A stretch of DNA of 64,000 nucleotides from an uncultured Apibacter sp. (GTDB lineage: Bacteria; Bacteroidota; Bacteroidia; Flavobacteriales; Weeksellaceae). Positions 1 to 10,317 of this stretch are shown piece after piece (the first letter of the stretch is position 1; each line of letters starts with the position of its first letter). The DNA lies in contig CALYQD010000005.1 in NCBI GenBank assembly GCA_945280365.1, positions 1 through 64,000 on the forward strand, in the 5' to 3' direction. The notes under the pieces were generated by a model. It was not told where the DNA came from, ran no database searches, and saw only the letters and a list, made by a program, of their open reading frames with translations. The translations under genes and the position numbers were made by a program.

Positions 1-147
1 TTAGGTAATTTAGAAGAATTTTTACAATTAATTGCCAAAGATCATTCTGCAGAGATGGTAGAAAAATATAAATACTCAGCAATTCAGTGTATTAAAAATC
101 TATCTGATAAACTTACTAAAAAAAATATTAATTGGTTATATAAATAA
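1..147 (+). CDS. C-terminal end of a CDS truncated by the window edge (hypothetical)
   Basis: Open frame from base 1 (LGNLEEFLQLIAKDHSAEMVEKYKYSAIQCIKNLSDKLTKKNINWLYK) ending in TAA at 145-147. Confidence 0.5.
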   Translation, partial: LGNLEEFLQLIAKDHSAEMVEKYKYSAIQCIKNLSDKLTKKNINWLYK

Positions 148-570
148 TTTTAATGATATATATTTAGTTAAACTATAAATTTATTGAGCTGATTCTAATT
201 ATCTAACATCGTGTTATAGAACAAAGAAAAAGATAGTAATGGTAATTATATTGAAGTTCTTTGGACGACACTTTTAATAATATTCAGAAGAAATAATAAC
301 ACAAAAGGTTTCAATACACAGAATCATGATTCTAAAGATGTGCATAACTCTAGTAATATGGTGAGTCCAAGTTATTCTGGAACACAAAGATAAAGTGATG
401 GTACAGTTCCATTACCAGTGGATTCTATACGAGGTACTTTAAATGCAATTACAAAGTTAGATAAATTACCTAATGGGCTAAATGCGAGTAACAATTATGG
501 TTCCCGCATACTCTATATATCCCGAAAGAAATATGACTTTTGTGAATACAAAAAAATACTTGATCAAATT

Positions 571-1002
571 ATGAAAAGAGAAGAATTGATAGAACTTTTT
601 GAAAAATATTCCGATTTAATAAACATGGGGACATCTGATGATGCTCCCGGTAACGACTGGATTGATGCTGCTGAAAAAGAATTGTTAGTCAGTTTTCCTG
701 CTGATTATAAATGGTTTCTAAATAATTATGGTGGTGGGGATATTTGCGGGGAAGAAATATATAGTATTTATTGTCTTCCATTTAATGAAGCAGTCGGTGG
801 AGATATAGTTTATCAAAATATGATAGCTAATAATAATTTGGAATCAGGGAAAATTGTTTTGTCCAATACAGATTTTGGCGAAGAGTTCTTTTTTGATACT
901 AATGACATGGAAAAAGTCTACATATCAATTGGAAATAATCGCCAATTATATGCCAATGACTTTTTAGAATATCTTCAAAAACGATTATTTTCATATGTTT
1001 AA
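571..1002 (+). CDS. SMI1/KNR4 (SUKH)-like immunity protein
   Basis: ATG at 571 is a better start than the 418 ORF start; the E-x-x-L-x-x-x-F-P-x-D-Y-K-x-F-L-x-x-Y-G-G-G pattern is typical of SUKH; lies in an Rhs region. Confidence 0.75.
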   Translation: MKREELIELFEKYSDLINMGTSDDAPGNDWIDAAEKELLVSFPADYKWFLNNYGGGDICGEEIYSIYCLPFNEAVGGDIVYQNMIANNNLESGKIVLSNTDFGEEFFFDTNDMEKVYISIGNNRQLYANDFLEYLQKRLFSYV

Positions 1003-1606
1003 TATTTATTGGGAAGGTGTTTTTCTTAACATAAAACTGGGTAAATCATTAAATCTCACCAGCTTTTTTAATATTTAACCCTCATTCAACACACTAAACA
1101 TATTGTCCATAATTCTCTTAACCACCTATTAAGTCTGATAAAGATGCTCGCACAGCTCCTGCACTACGTTAGATATTCGTGGTTATGATTGGTGTATTCA
1201 AAATAAATAGCAAATGCTTGAACATTGTCATTACGAAAAAGGTGTTAGATAAAGTTAACCGAAATATTTAGCTAAAATAAAGGAATTCGTTTTATTGACT
1301 TTCTAACAAACACAGTTGGACAAATGGATGTAAAAGAAGTTTTTACTTTAACTTATAGTGGCATATTATTTCTTAGAACACTATCAATTGCTGGATAATC
1401 CATTTACTATCACTAGATAATGAAAGTAATTATTTATCTTAAATAAAAATGAACCGATTAGGTTAATAGCTTTCAATAATAATCTATAATGGCAAGAAGT
1501 CGTATTTACACTATCATATAACATTACGAAGTCAGGGATAGAGCGATTACTGCCTGAGCGAATTGCGTATCTAACAGCTGAACCGTAGCGAATGATACAT
1601 ATATAA

Positions 1607-1840
1607 GATGCACACGGTCGGCAAGCCGAAAACACCGAACTGAGCAGTATACCAGCTGAGCTAGTGAAACAAAATGTAGATAAAACTGAGGCAAATATGG
1701 TTGCTGCAATCGAATTTGCTAATTTATTGAAGATTTCTAAAAATATATCTAAATTTGAAGTATGGTATATTTATGTTGATTTAGATTTTGATAGTACGAA
1801 GAAATGCATTGAATCAGCCAACTATTATCTTTCTGAAACG
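1607..1840 (+). repeat. Direct repeat copy A (partner at 7042-7273)
   Basis: By-eye alignment; high identity. Confidence 0.8.
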
Positions 1841-2014
1841 AGAGATGAAGAGGAAGATATGTATGAACAGGAAGATAAATATCTAGCTTGGCTGGAGTAC
1901 GCAACATTTTTGGATATCATTTCTAATAAACTGGAACATCACCCTAATGCCTCAGAAGACGATTTACTGGAGGCTATGATGTATTATCTTGAACAAGATG
2001 ATTTTCTGGATTAA
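1664..2014 (+). CDS. Hypothetical acidic protein, candidate polymorphic-toxin immunity protein
   Basis: Intact 116-aa ORF ending where Rhs core homology begins; a decayed copy lies at 7042-7273. Confidence 0.5.
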   Translation: MKQNVDKTEANMVAAIEFANLLKISKNISKFEVWYIYVDLDFDSTKKCIESANYYLSETRDEEEDMYEQEDKYLAWLEYATFLDIISNKLEHHPNASEDDLLEAMMYYLEQDDFLD

Positions 2015-2015
2015 C

Positions 2016-2589
2016 AGAGATACAACAGAACTTGAGGTATCAGGGAAAGTACTTAGACAGAGAAACCGGACTGCACTACAATACTTTCAGGTACTATCAT
2101 CCGGAAACAGGTTGCTTTACCCAGCCGGATCCGATTGGATTAGCCGGCGGATACAATCTTTATCAGTATGCACCTAATGGATTTACTTGGATTGGTCCAC
2201 TTGGATGGGGTTATAGTACATGGCAGATCCATTCACCTGGCTATGATGATATTGTCCAAAAAGAATTGCATTTTTATGCTCCTGGAGGTGTTGAATTATC
2301 AGTAAGACCCCATCACAAAGGTGGTATAACCTTTACTAATGCAATTCGAAATGAGAAAGGTAGTCTAAAAGTAACAAAAGCCATCGCACTAGCAAAAGAG
2401 CGCTTTGAAAATGATATGAAATTTAGAAATGATATTTTAAATAAAGCCAATGAAGGTGTACGTTCTGTTTTAGCTCATGCCAAGACACAACAAACAGATT
2501 TGCGTAATTTAGCTAATGGTAGGTTGAGAGAGCTACGTGATATTGGACGTAATGTACAAAGATATAATGCTAAAATAGGTTGCTCATAA
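2016..2589 (+). CDS. Orphan Rhs core tip with C-terminal toxin-like domain (rhs-CT fragment)
   Basis: LRYQGKYLDRETGLHYNTFRYYHPETGCFTQPDPIGLAGGYNLYQYAPNGFTWIGPLGWG is the Rhs-repeat-associated core end, followed by a divergent ~120-aa tail; no full-length Rhs N-terminus upstream. Confidence 0.75.
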
Positions 2590-3011
2590 TGAATGAAGAA
2601 TGGAAACCCATATTTCAAATAGAGTTAATGGATATTATTAACAGTCTACACATTAAAAAATTGCATGTCGGATCATCTGATTCTCTTATTTATGAAACGA
2701 TGGGAGAACCAGAATTACCTGTAGCAAGACTGAACAGAAAATCAAAAATATTTAGTCATCTATATGGCAATGTCAATATTTTATCTAAAAATAACACTGT
2801 AATAAGTATAGATATTGACATGCATGGTTTTAGAAAAAAGATGGTAATTCTTGGTAGAATAAATAGCTGGAAACTTAATAATTGGCTAGAGCTAGCTAAA
2901 ATAAAAAATTGGAATGTAAATAAAATTTGTGATGTAGTTCGACTTGAAGGAAAAGGAATAGTTATTTGTTTATCACCGGATGGAAAAGTAGGAATGATTT
3001 CTCTTTCTTGA
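2589..3011 (+). CDS. Candidate cognate immunity protein
   Basis: ATG at 2589 overlaps the stop of the upstream rhs-CT ORF (TAATG); 140-aa hypothetical protein. Confidence 0.55.
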   Translation: MNEEWKPIFQIELMDIINSLHIKKLHVGSSDSLIYETMGEPELPVARLNRKSKIFSHLYGNVNILSKNNTVISIDIDMHGFRKKMVILGRINSWKLNNWLELAKIKNWNVNKICDVVRLEGKGIVICLSPDGKVGMISLS

Positions 3012-3038
3012 ATAACTTTTAACTGTTTCCAATATAAG

Positions 3039-3859
3039 ATTGCTGGCTGATTAATTGAACAAACCTATCTGGACGGGCGTAAATAACAACTAAGCTACGA
3101 CCCACTGGACAACCGCACAACCTTCCTGTGGGAGGAGGTGCAGATGATTCAGGAAAGCATCGCATACAAACGGCAGAGCCTGTATCTGTATACTGACCAA
3201 TACAGCTATGAACCGTTGGCACGGATAGATCGGACCGGTAATCAGGAACAACACATCTACTACTTCCATACCGACCTGAACGGCATGCCGGAGGAGCTGA
3301 CGGTTGAAGCCGGTGAAATCGTTTGGGAATGCTCATATCAGTTGTAGGGTAAGCCGATACAGGAGATTGCTTATACAGAGATATAACAGAACCTGAGATA
3401 TCAGGGACAGTATTTAGACAGAGAAATCGGATTTCACTACAATGTTTTCAGGTATTAAGATCCTGATACGGGTAAATTTAATCAGCCGGATCCTATTGGG
3501 GGCTGATTGGTATTAATCCTTATCAGTATGTGCCTAATGCATTGACGTGGATTGATCCGTGGGATCTACGTAAATGTTCTACTAAACGTAAGCCAAAAAA
3601 AGTAAAATCTAAATCAACGGGAAGAACTAAAGTTAAAAATAAGAATGTACCTTTTGCATATGATCATGTACAGTGACATCCTGAAAATGGAACTTTAATA
3701 ATTGAACCTGATAAAATTATAGATAGGTACTTCAAAGATAAGGGCTGGTTTAAAATGGATCAAAAAATTAATGGCTTGACTGTTTATTATATGGCTACAA
3801 TAGATAAAAATGGTAAAATGACACATATTATGGATTTTAAAATAAAAAACTGGTTATGA
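3039..3859 (+). pseudogene. Decayed Rhs core plus toxin tail
   Basis: QSLYLYTDQYSYEPLARIDRTGNQEQHIYYFHTDLNGMPEELTVEAGEIVWECSYQL then in-frame stops and frameshifts; tail continues to the TGA at 3857-3859, with an internal TGA at 3674-3676. Confidence 0.75.
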
Positions 3860-4194
3860 AAAAATATGTATATAGTGATGATGAAACTAAAGATGTTCAT
3901 TGGAATTTTTGCGAAAAAAATCATGTTCCATTTATAGAGTTAAGTAATATTAATAAAGAATATATTAATATTTTTTACGATGTAACAAATTATCATATTT
4001 CTTTAGAAGAAATCTCTGATGACATAAAAAAATTATATTCAGCGTATATCGAATTTTGTATGTTGTCGGATACATTAATACAAGATATGTATGATCAATA
4101 TTATCTTTTTAATTTAATAGTAAAAAAGGAGCATGCAAATTTTTTAGCAGAAAATTTGTATAATTATCTTTCATTTAAGTTAGGTAATTTATGA
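3856..4194 (+). CDS. Candidate immunity protein (hypothetical)
   Basis: 112-aa ORF; ATG overlaps the stop of the upstream toxin tail (ATGA). Confidence 0.5.
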   Translation: MKKYVYSDDETKDVHWNFCEKNHVPFIELSNINKEYINIFYDVTNYHISLEEISDDIKKLYSAYIEFCMLSDTLIQDMYDQYYLFNLIVKKEHANFLAENLYNYLSFKLGNL

Positions 4195-4852
4195 TCTAAA
4201 AATTCTATTTTTTATTTTATTATAGTTTAATTAACTAATTTGTCAATTTTTAATATTAATTAAATGGTGATTATTTTTTGAAAAATAAATAAAATATTTG
4301 AATAAGAAAGTACCTTGTGTATTTTCAAAAAAAGTCTACATTTAACACAAAAGATGCTAAAGAGATAGCAGAAAATTTTGAAAGAAAATCTTAATTAAAA
4401 AATATTAGGAATAAAATCAATCTTAATAAATTAAAGCTATATTTATTGATGAAGGTATAGCTGTAGATATATTCTAGATGTATTTAATCATAAAATGATT
4501 TCTATTATTAACTTGGAGTCATATAAATATAATAAAAAAATGAAAAATGATATTAAATATCTTATATCATAACAAACAAATATTTATAAAATATTTGAAA
4601 ATTAATTTATATTATTTACTAAAAGGATTTGTAAAAATTTATATTAATATGCATTAACGCAAACATATTTATTTACCTGAAATTTAAGATAAAGATGTTT
4701 TTTTATTTGATTGGGGTAGAGTAGATATAGAAAGCATGGTATAGGAGTAAAAATGAAAAACTTTTCGGAGATAGAAATAGTAGAAGAAGAATTGTCATAT
4801 CTTTAAAATTAAAAATATTTTATACAATTATTTATGCTTTAATTTAACTAAA

Positions 4853-5867
4853 ATATATTCCGACTACCTGCATCAGATTAACCTAGATGGAGACATTATC
4901 ATCGACATTGAACACGACCGTTTGCATTGTGAAGTTCTGCGCTCATGGGAAAACTGAATACCCAATTTAAATAACCAGTGTCTGTTTTAAAAATTACTTG
5001 TTAACCACTAACCAAATATGCTGTCTGATCCTCTGATCGAATGCAGATATCAATACAACAAACTTGATCAACTGGAAAGCAAATACTACAGCAGACAGTG
5101 ACAAAGCGACTATCGTTACGACATCACCAGCCACATCGAAAAACACCGCCTGGACTGGGATGGAAAGCCATGTAACCGCGCCACCTTCCTGTGAAACAGT
5201 ATAGAAATGATTTAGGAAAGCATCGCATAAAAACGGCAGAGCTGTATCTGTATACTGACCAGTACAGCTATGAACCGCTGGCGCGTATAGACCGGAACGG
5301 TAATCAGGAACAACACATCTACTACTTCCATACCGACCTGAACGGCATGCCAGAGGAGCTGACGGATGAAGCCGGTGAAATCGTCTGGGAATGCTCATAT
5401 CAGTTATGGGGTAAACCGATACAGGAGATTGTTCATAGAGAGATACAACAGAACCTGAGGTATCAGAGACAGTATTTAGACAGAGAAACCGGACTGCACT
5501 ACAATATTTTCAGATATTATGATCCGGATATAGGGCGCTTTACCCAGCCAGACGTGATTGGACTGTTTTAATCTGTATCAGTATGCGCCCAATGGATTTA
5601 CTTGGATCTATCCATTTGGTCTTGAAGTTATTCGTTTAAGACATTACACAAACAATAAAGGTTTGGCGGGGTAAAAGAAAGTATGAAAATACTTGCAGGT
5701 TACCAAAATGCTGTATATTTGCTGTAAGAGCAAAAGGAAATCCTTTAAGTATGGCTGATGCAGCAAATAAACTCAAAATAAAACCAGATCACGCCAGAAA
5801 TTATATTGAATTTGATATAGATACGACTCGGGTAGAGTTCAGGGAAGATGACTTAGATATTGAATAA
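4853..5867 (+). pseudogene. Decayed Rhs fragment with C-terminal toxin remnant
   Basis: Rhs-like reading with multiple stops before 5191; core ORF 5191-5571 (TDQYSYEPLARIDRNGNQEQHIYYFHTDLNGMPEELTDEAGEIVWECSYQLWGKPIQEIVHREIQQNLRYQRQYLDRETGLHYNIFRYYDPDIGRFTQPDVIG); frameshifted tail contains RLRHYTNNKG. Confidence 0.75.
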
Positions 5868-5886
5868 TATAAGATAAAATGCGAAA

Positions 5887-6264
5887 TTGAATTGGATAAG
5901 AAAACAACTAAATTTTTTTATAAAAAGTGCTAAAGTTATGAAAAAGCATAACTCAAAAAATGAGGATGATCTAAAAAATATTTTAATATTTTTAGAAGAA
6001 ATTGTTGTAGTAATAGATAAAATTGGTTCTGGATTTGATAAAAGTAGTAAAACAGCAGCAGCTTTGTTGCTTTTCTTTAATCAATGTAATGTGTTAGATA
6101 AACTATCTACAATTAGAAAATATCTATCTCAAGAGTTAGAAGCTAAAATGACTTCCGATGAATACGATAAATGGATAGAAATAGATTTACCATTATGGAA
6201 ACCTCCATATGATAAAACGGAAGAGGAAATATTGGGAATGTTAAATTCTGTGAGACCAAAATGA
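5887..6264 (+). CDS. Hypothetical protein, candidate immunity protein (alternative ATG start at 5938)
   Basis: 125-aa ORF directly downstream of an rhs-CT remnant. Confidence 0.45.
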   Translation: MNWIRKQLNFFIKSAKVMKKHNSKNEDDLKNILIFLEEIVVVIDKIGSGFDKSSKTAAALLLFFNQCNVLDKLSTIRKYLSQELEAKMTSDEYDKWIEIDLPLWKPPYDKTEEEILGMLNSVRPK

Positions 6265-6540
6265 ATATTTAGATAGTGAATTAAAGATAGAAAGCTTTGA
6301 CCGATATTTCTGGCTATTTTTAATTGTTATCTAGATGTAAACATATTCTCTGTCAGGATGTAAATTTATATACAGTACTAGCCAATATTATTGTAACGAT
6401 TGATTTAAATAAATAGAGTGCAAATTAATAATAGTGATATTAATATCTTGAAAAATTTTACTAGTAAAATTAAAAACAATTATTTACCTAATAAAGGTAG
6501 ATCAAATGTAAATAAAGGGTAAGAAAAGGATGTAAATAAC

Positions 6541-6897
6541 ATGAATGTAAAACCAATAGAAACAAAATATGGCTTGATTATCGGGCGAGATGCTTTAATT
6601 ATATCTGAGACTGAACTCAGTTTATATCCTTTAAATTTTGTCATTAAAACATCATTATCTTTGTCTTGCTGTGAACCAGCTCTTATAGGTGCTTCTGATG
6701 TTAATGTCGATTTTTTATTTAGTAACATAAAAAAACTGACTATATATAATTTAGATGATTATCCGTATGAAAAAAATTCTAAATCATGCTTTGATTTGAT
6801 AGCGGATATGAATGAAGATGAATCCCTGCATATAATTCTTAGCACTTATGATCATGTTTTCGATATAATTGGAAACTATGAAATTAAATATTCATAG
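6541..6897 (+). CDS. Hypothetical protein, candidate immunity protein
   Basis: 118-aa ATG-initiated ORF in the Rhs region, followed by a strong hairpin/U-tract. Confidence 0.5.
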   Translation: MNVKPIETKYGLIIGRDALIISETELSLYPLNFVIKTSLSLSCCEPALIGASDVNVDFLFSNIKKLTIYNLDDYPYEKNSKSCFDLIADMNEDESLHIILSTYDHVFDIIGNYEIKYS

Positions 6898-6915
6898 ATA
6901 AATCGCATTATATTG

Positions 6916-6949
6916 AAAAACTGGAAAAATTAATATTTTCCAGTTTTTT
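6916..6949 (+). terminator. Intrinsic terminator
   Basis: 13-bp stem AAAAACTGGAAAA/TTTTCCAGTTTTT, 7-nt loop, T-run. Confidence 0.75.
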
Positions 6950-7041
6950 ATTACTAAACTATTGTTCCACCTATTAAACAAGTCATTCGTAATATTTTTT
7001 AGCCTGATTCATCCACACCTAACGCTACGGTTATATTATAC

Positions 7042-7273
7042 GATGTACACGGTCGGCAAGCCGAAAACACCGAACTGAAAAGTATACCAGCTGAGCTAGT
7101 GGAACAAAATATAGATAAAACTGAGGCAAATATGATTACTGAAACCGAATTTACTAATTTATTGAAGATTTCTAAAAATATATCTAATTTTGAAGTATGG
7201 TATATTTAAGTTGATTTATATTTTGATAATACGAAAAAATGTATTGAGTCAGCCCTATTATCTTGTTGAAACG
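7042..7273 (+). pseudogene. Decayed second copy of the 1607-1840 segment
   Basis: GATG[C/T]ACACGGTCGGCAAGCCGAAAACACCGAACTG... near-identical over ~230 bp, with an in-frame TAA and a deletion. Confidence 0.8.
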
Positions 7274-7527
7274 GTGGATTTATTGTATGCTAATATAAAA
7301 AAGGCATTATTGTAGGTAGCGCTTTATCATCTTTTACCGTAGAAAAATCGGAACAGATAAATTCCAAAACTTATCTTTTACAGAATTTGAAAATAGGCTT
7401 ACTGAATTTAAAAGTCGAACGGAGTACAACTATAGATTCTAAATTTTAAATTATCAAAAATTATATATAACCTTTGATTTAAATAATTAAAGTTTTTTTA
7501 AATTTCGTAGCTAATAAGTGTGTTTTT

Positions 7528-9648
7528 ATGATAAAATCAAAAATTATAACCCTGAATTTACTAACAATCTTAACCTTAAACGTAAATGCACAAATCATGA
7601 AATATCCGGTCACAGAAAAGGAAACGGTAAACGATGAATATTTTGGAGAAAAAGTTCCAGCCCCCTATAGATGGTTAGAGTATGACCAATCTCCAAAAAC
7701 AAAACAATGGATAAAGGAACAGAATGAATTGACTTTTGACTATTTAAGTAAAATACCTTACAAAAACCAACTCAAAGACCAACTTAAAAAATTATGGAAT
7801 TACGAAAGAGTATCTGCTCCAATTGAAGAAGGAGACTATACTTATTATTATAAAAACGATGGTTTGCAGCCGCAGTCGGTTTTATATAGAAAGTTAATCT
7901 CCGGAGGTAAAGAAGAAATATTTTTAGATCCCAATAAATTTTCAAAAGACGGTACTACTTCGCTGGGAGGAATTTCATTCAGCAAAGATGGAAGTTTGGC
8001 TGCCTATCAAATATCTGAAGGAGGATCTGATTGGAGAAAGGTTATAGTCGTAAACACGAAAACAAAAAAGCAAATTGGAGATACCCTTACAAATGTCAAA
8101 TTTTCAGATATTGCTTGGAAATCAAATGAAGGATTTTATTATTCAGGTTATCAAAAACCTAAAGAAGGAAGTCAGCTATCGGGAAAAACCGAACATCATA
8201 TATTGTACTTTCACTACATAAAAGAATCTCAATCCGCAGATCGCATAATTTTTGGTGGAGAAGAAATACCTCGAAGATATATTAATGCTAAAGTTTCTGA
8301 AGATCAAAGATATCTTATTATTTCAGCAGCCAATTCGACTTCAGGTAATGAATTATATATACAAGATTTAAAAAATAACAATAAAATATATCCGATAGTA
8401 ACCGGTTTTTCTAACAGTTACGATGTTATTACAACAGATGGTGATTGGTTATACATACTAACTAATGAACAAGCGCCCAATAATAAATTAGTCAAATTGA
8501 ATGCTAGGCAAATAAGTAAAAAAAGATTACCATGGCAAACCGTGATTTCTGAGTCCGAATCAGTACTATATGTAAGCAGTGCTCATAAGTATTTATTTGC
8601 AAAGTACGTAGTAGATGTCCACTCAGAAGTCAAACAATATACACTAGAAGGGAAATTATTAAGGACAATTGAATTACCCGGTCTAGGTCAGGCAACAGGA
8701 TTTATTGGAAAAGTTAACCAAAAGGAGATATATTATTCTTTTACTAACTATATTTATCCATCTACCATTTTTAAACTGAATACTGAAAGCGGTGAATCCA
8801 AACTTTATAAAAAACCTGAAATAAACTTTAATCCGGAACATTTTGAGAGTAAACAAATTTTTTATACTTCTGAAGACGGGACAAAAATACCAATGACCAT
8901 TACGTATAAAAAAGGAATAAAGTTAGACGGTAAAAATCCGACTATTCTATACGGATATGGAGGATTTGAAATCAGCTTGTTGCCTTCTTTCTCGGTTGCT
9001 ACGGCAGTATGGTTACAAAATGGAGGGGTATATGCAGTAGCTAATCTTAGAGGAGGAGGAGAGTATGGAAGAAAGTGGCATGATGCAGGAATTAAACTTA
9101 AGAAAAAAAATGTTTTTAATGATTTTATAGCAGCTGGAGAGTATCTTATTTCTCAAAATTATACTTCATCTGAACGTTTAGCTTTATCAGGTGGATCTAA
9201 TGGTGGATTGCTTGTGGGAGCAGTAATGACAATGCGTCCAAATTTAGCTAAAGTAGCCTTACCTGCTGTAGGGGTTTTGGACATGTTACGTTATCATACC
9301 TTTACTGCAGGTGCTGGATGGGCCTACGATTACGGAACTGCAGAAGATCATAAAGATATGTTTACCTATCTAAAATCGTATTCTCCTGTGCATAATGTAA
9401 AAAAGGGAATTTGTTACCCTGCAACCCTGACTACTACCGGAGATCATGATGATAGGGTGGTTCCTTCTCACTCATACAAATTTACAGCGGAATTACAGGA
9501 AAAGCAAAATTGCTCTAATCCGGTTTTAATTAGAATTGAAACTCGAGCCGGACATGGAGCTGGTAAACCGGTAGAATTATTGATTGAGGAAACTGCAGAT
9601 AAATTTGCTTTTACACTTTATAATTTTGGAATAAAAGATTTAAAATAA
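7528..9648 (+). CDS. Prolyl oligopeptidase family serine peptidase (S9), exported
   Basis: Signal peptide; YPVTEKETVNDEYFGEKVPAPYRWLE; catalytic GGSNGG; ATTTTGDHDDRVVPSHSYKF. Confidence 0.95.
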   Translation: MIKSKIITLNLLTILTLNVNAQIMKYPVTEKETVNDEYFGEKVPAPYRWLEYDQSPKTKQWIKEQNELTFDYLSKIPYKNQLKDQLKKLWNYERVSAPIEEGDYTYYYKNDGLQPQSVLYRKLISGGKEEIFLDPNKFSKDGTTSLGGISFSKDGSLAAYQISEGGSDWRKVIVVNTKTKKQIGDTLTNVKFSDIAWKSNEGFYYSGYQKPKEGSQLSGKTEHHILYFHYIKESQSADRIIFGGEEIPRRYINAKVSEDQRYLIISAANSTSGNELYIQDLKNNNKIYPIVTGFSNSYDVITTDGDWLYILTNEQAPNNKLVKLNARQISKKRLPWQTVISESESVLYVSSAHKYLFAKYVVDVHSEVKQYTLEGKLLRTIELPGLGQATGFIGKVNQKEIYYSFTNYIYPSTIFKLNTESGESKLYKKPEINFNPEHFESKQIFYTSEDGTKIPMTITYKKGIKLDGKNPTILYGYGGFEISLLPSFSVATAVWLQNGGVYAVANLRGGGEYGRKWHDAGIKLKKKNVFNDFIAAGEYLISQNYTSSERLALSGGSNGGLLVGAVMTMRPNLAKVALPAVGVLDMLRYHTFTAGAGWAYDYGTAEDHKDMFTYLKSYSPVHNVKKGICYPATLTTTGDHDDRVVPSHSYKFTAELQEKQNCSNPVLIRIETRAGHGAGKPVELLIEETADKFAFTLYNFGIKDLK

Positions 9649-9901
9649 TAATTTAGTCAGATTAAAAGAAGTGGGGATTATTTTATAAATATAACAATCC
9701 CCATATTTTGTTCTGTTTATTAGTTAAAAATAGTAAATGCAGAGAAGGTTGAATAGCTTTATTTTGATTACGATCATTCAGGTAATCAAATTTTAAGAAT
9801 TTTGCAATATCATGGTCAAAATGAACCTGTGCCATATGAGTTGCAGCCAGTACCTAATCCACTTCAAATAATAGATGGTCCTTTGTTATTTAGAGTTTGA
9901 T

Positions 9902-10315
9902 TAATAAAATGCAAAAGACGGCGACCCGGAATTGTTTGAAAAACTTCGTCAACACTATGAAGCTAAAACAGGCAAACTTCATACTTTAATCAAAAAGGAG
10001 TTATTGCATATGATGAAAACTGACTGTTTCTGAAAAACTAATTGATTCCTCTAATGCAAAATATGTAGATCGAAGTTGCACGGTAACAGTAGATTTCTAT
10101 AAATCAAGCAATAATGATTTGAAACTTTCATTAGATAGAGCGAATGTTAAATTTTATTATAATAAATACCGTTACGATGTTCCCAATGGCTTTAACGATA
10201 AATATGTTTTTACCCTAAATTCTTGAGGAACGAGAAGCATAATGAATGAAATTATAACAAAAGCTTACCATGTATATTCAAGTGGAAAAGCATTTGAAAT
10301 TAAATATCCATAAGT
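9902..10315 (+). pseudogene. Decayed hypothetical/effector-like gene
   Basis: NAKDGDPELFEKLRQHYEAKTGKLH, frameshift, then LTVSEKLIDSSNAKYVDRSCTVTVDFYKSSNNDLKLSLDRANVKFYYNKYRYDVPNGFNDKYVF, stop, NEIITKAYHVYSSGKAFEIKYP*. Confidence 0.5.
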
Positions 10316-10317
10316 TA

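Noticed and set aside
1384-1709. Minus-strand ORFs of 83 and 61 aa
   Set aside because: AT-rich degraded region, no recognisable product, and overlap the repeat/ORF on the plus strand.
1989-2177. 62-aa ORF overlapping the first Rhs tip
   Set aside because: Out-of-frame reading of the Rhs core.
3019-3336. Minus-strand ORF (MSIPKRFHRLQPSAPPACRSGRYGSS...), and its twin at 4994-5398
   Set aside because: They are antisense to the repeated Rhs core, so their similarity simply reflects the Rhs duplication; coding signal is on the plus strand.
3674-3676. In-frame TGA in a toxin tail as possible recoding (Sec/Trp)
   Set aside because: Surrounding Rhs sequence already carries several stops and frameshifts, so pseudogenisation is simpler; TGA is also used as a normal stop in this genome.
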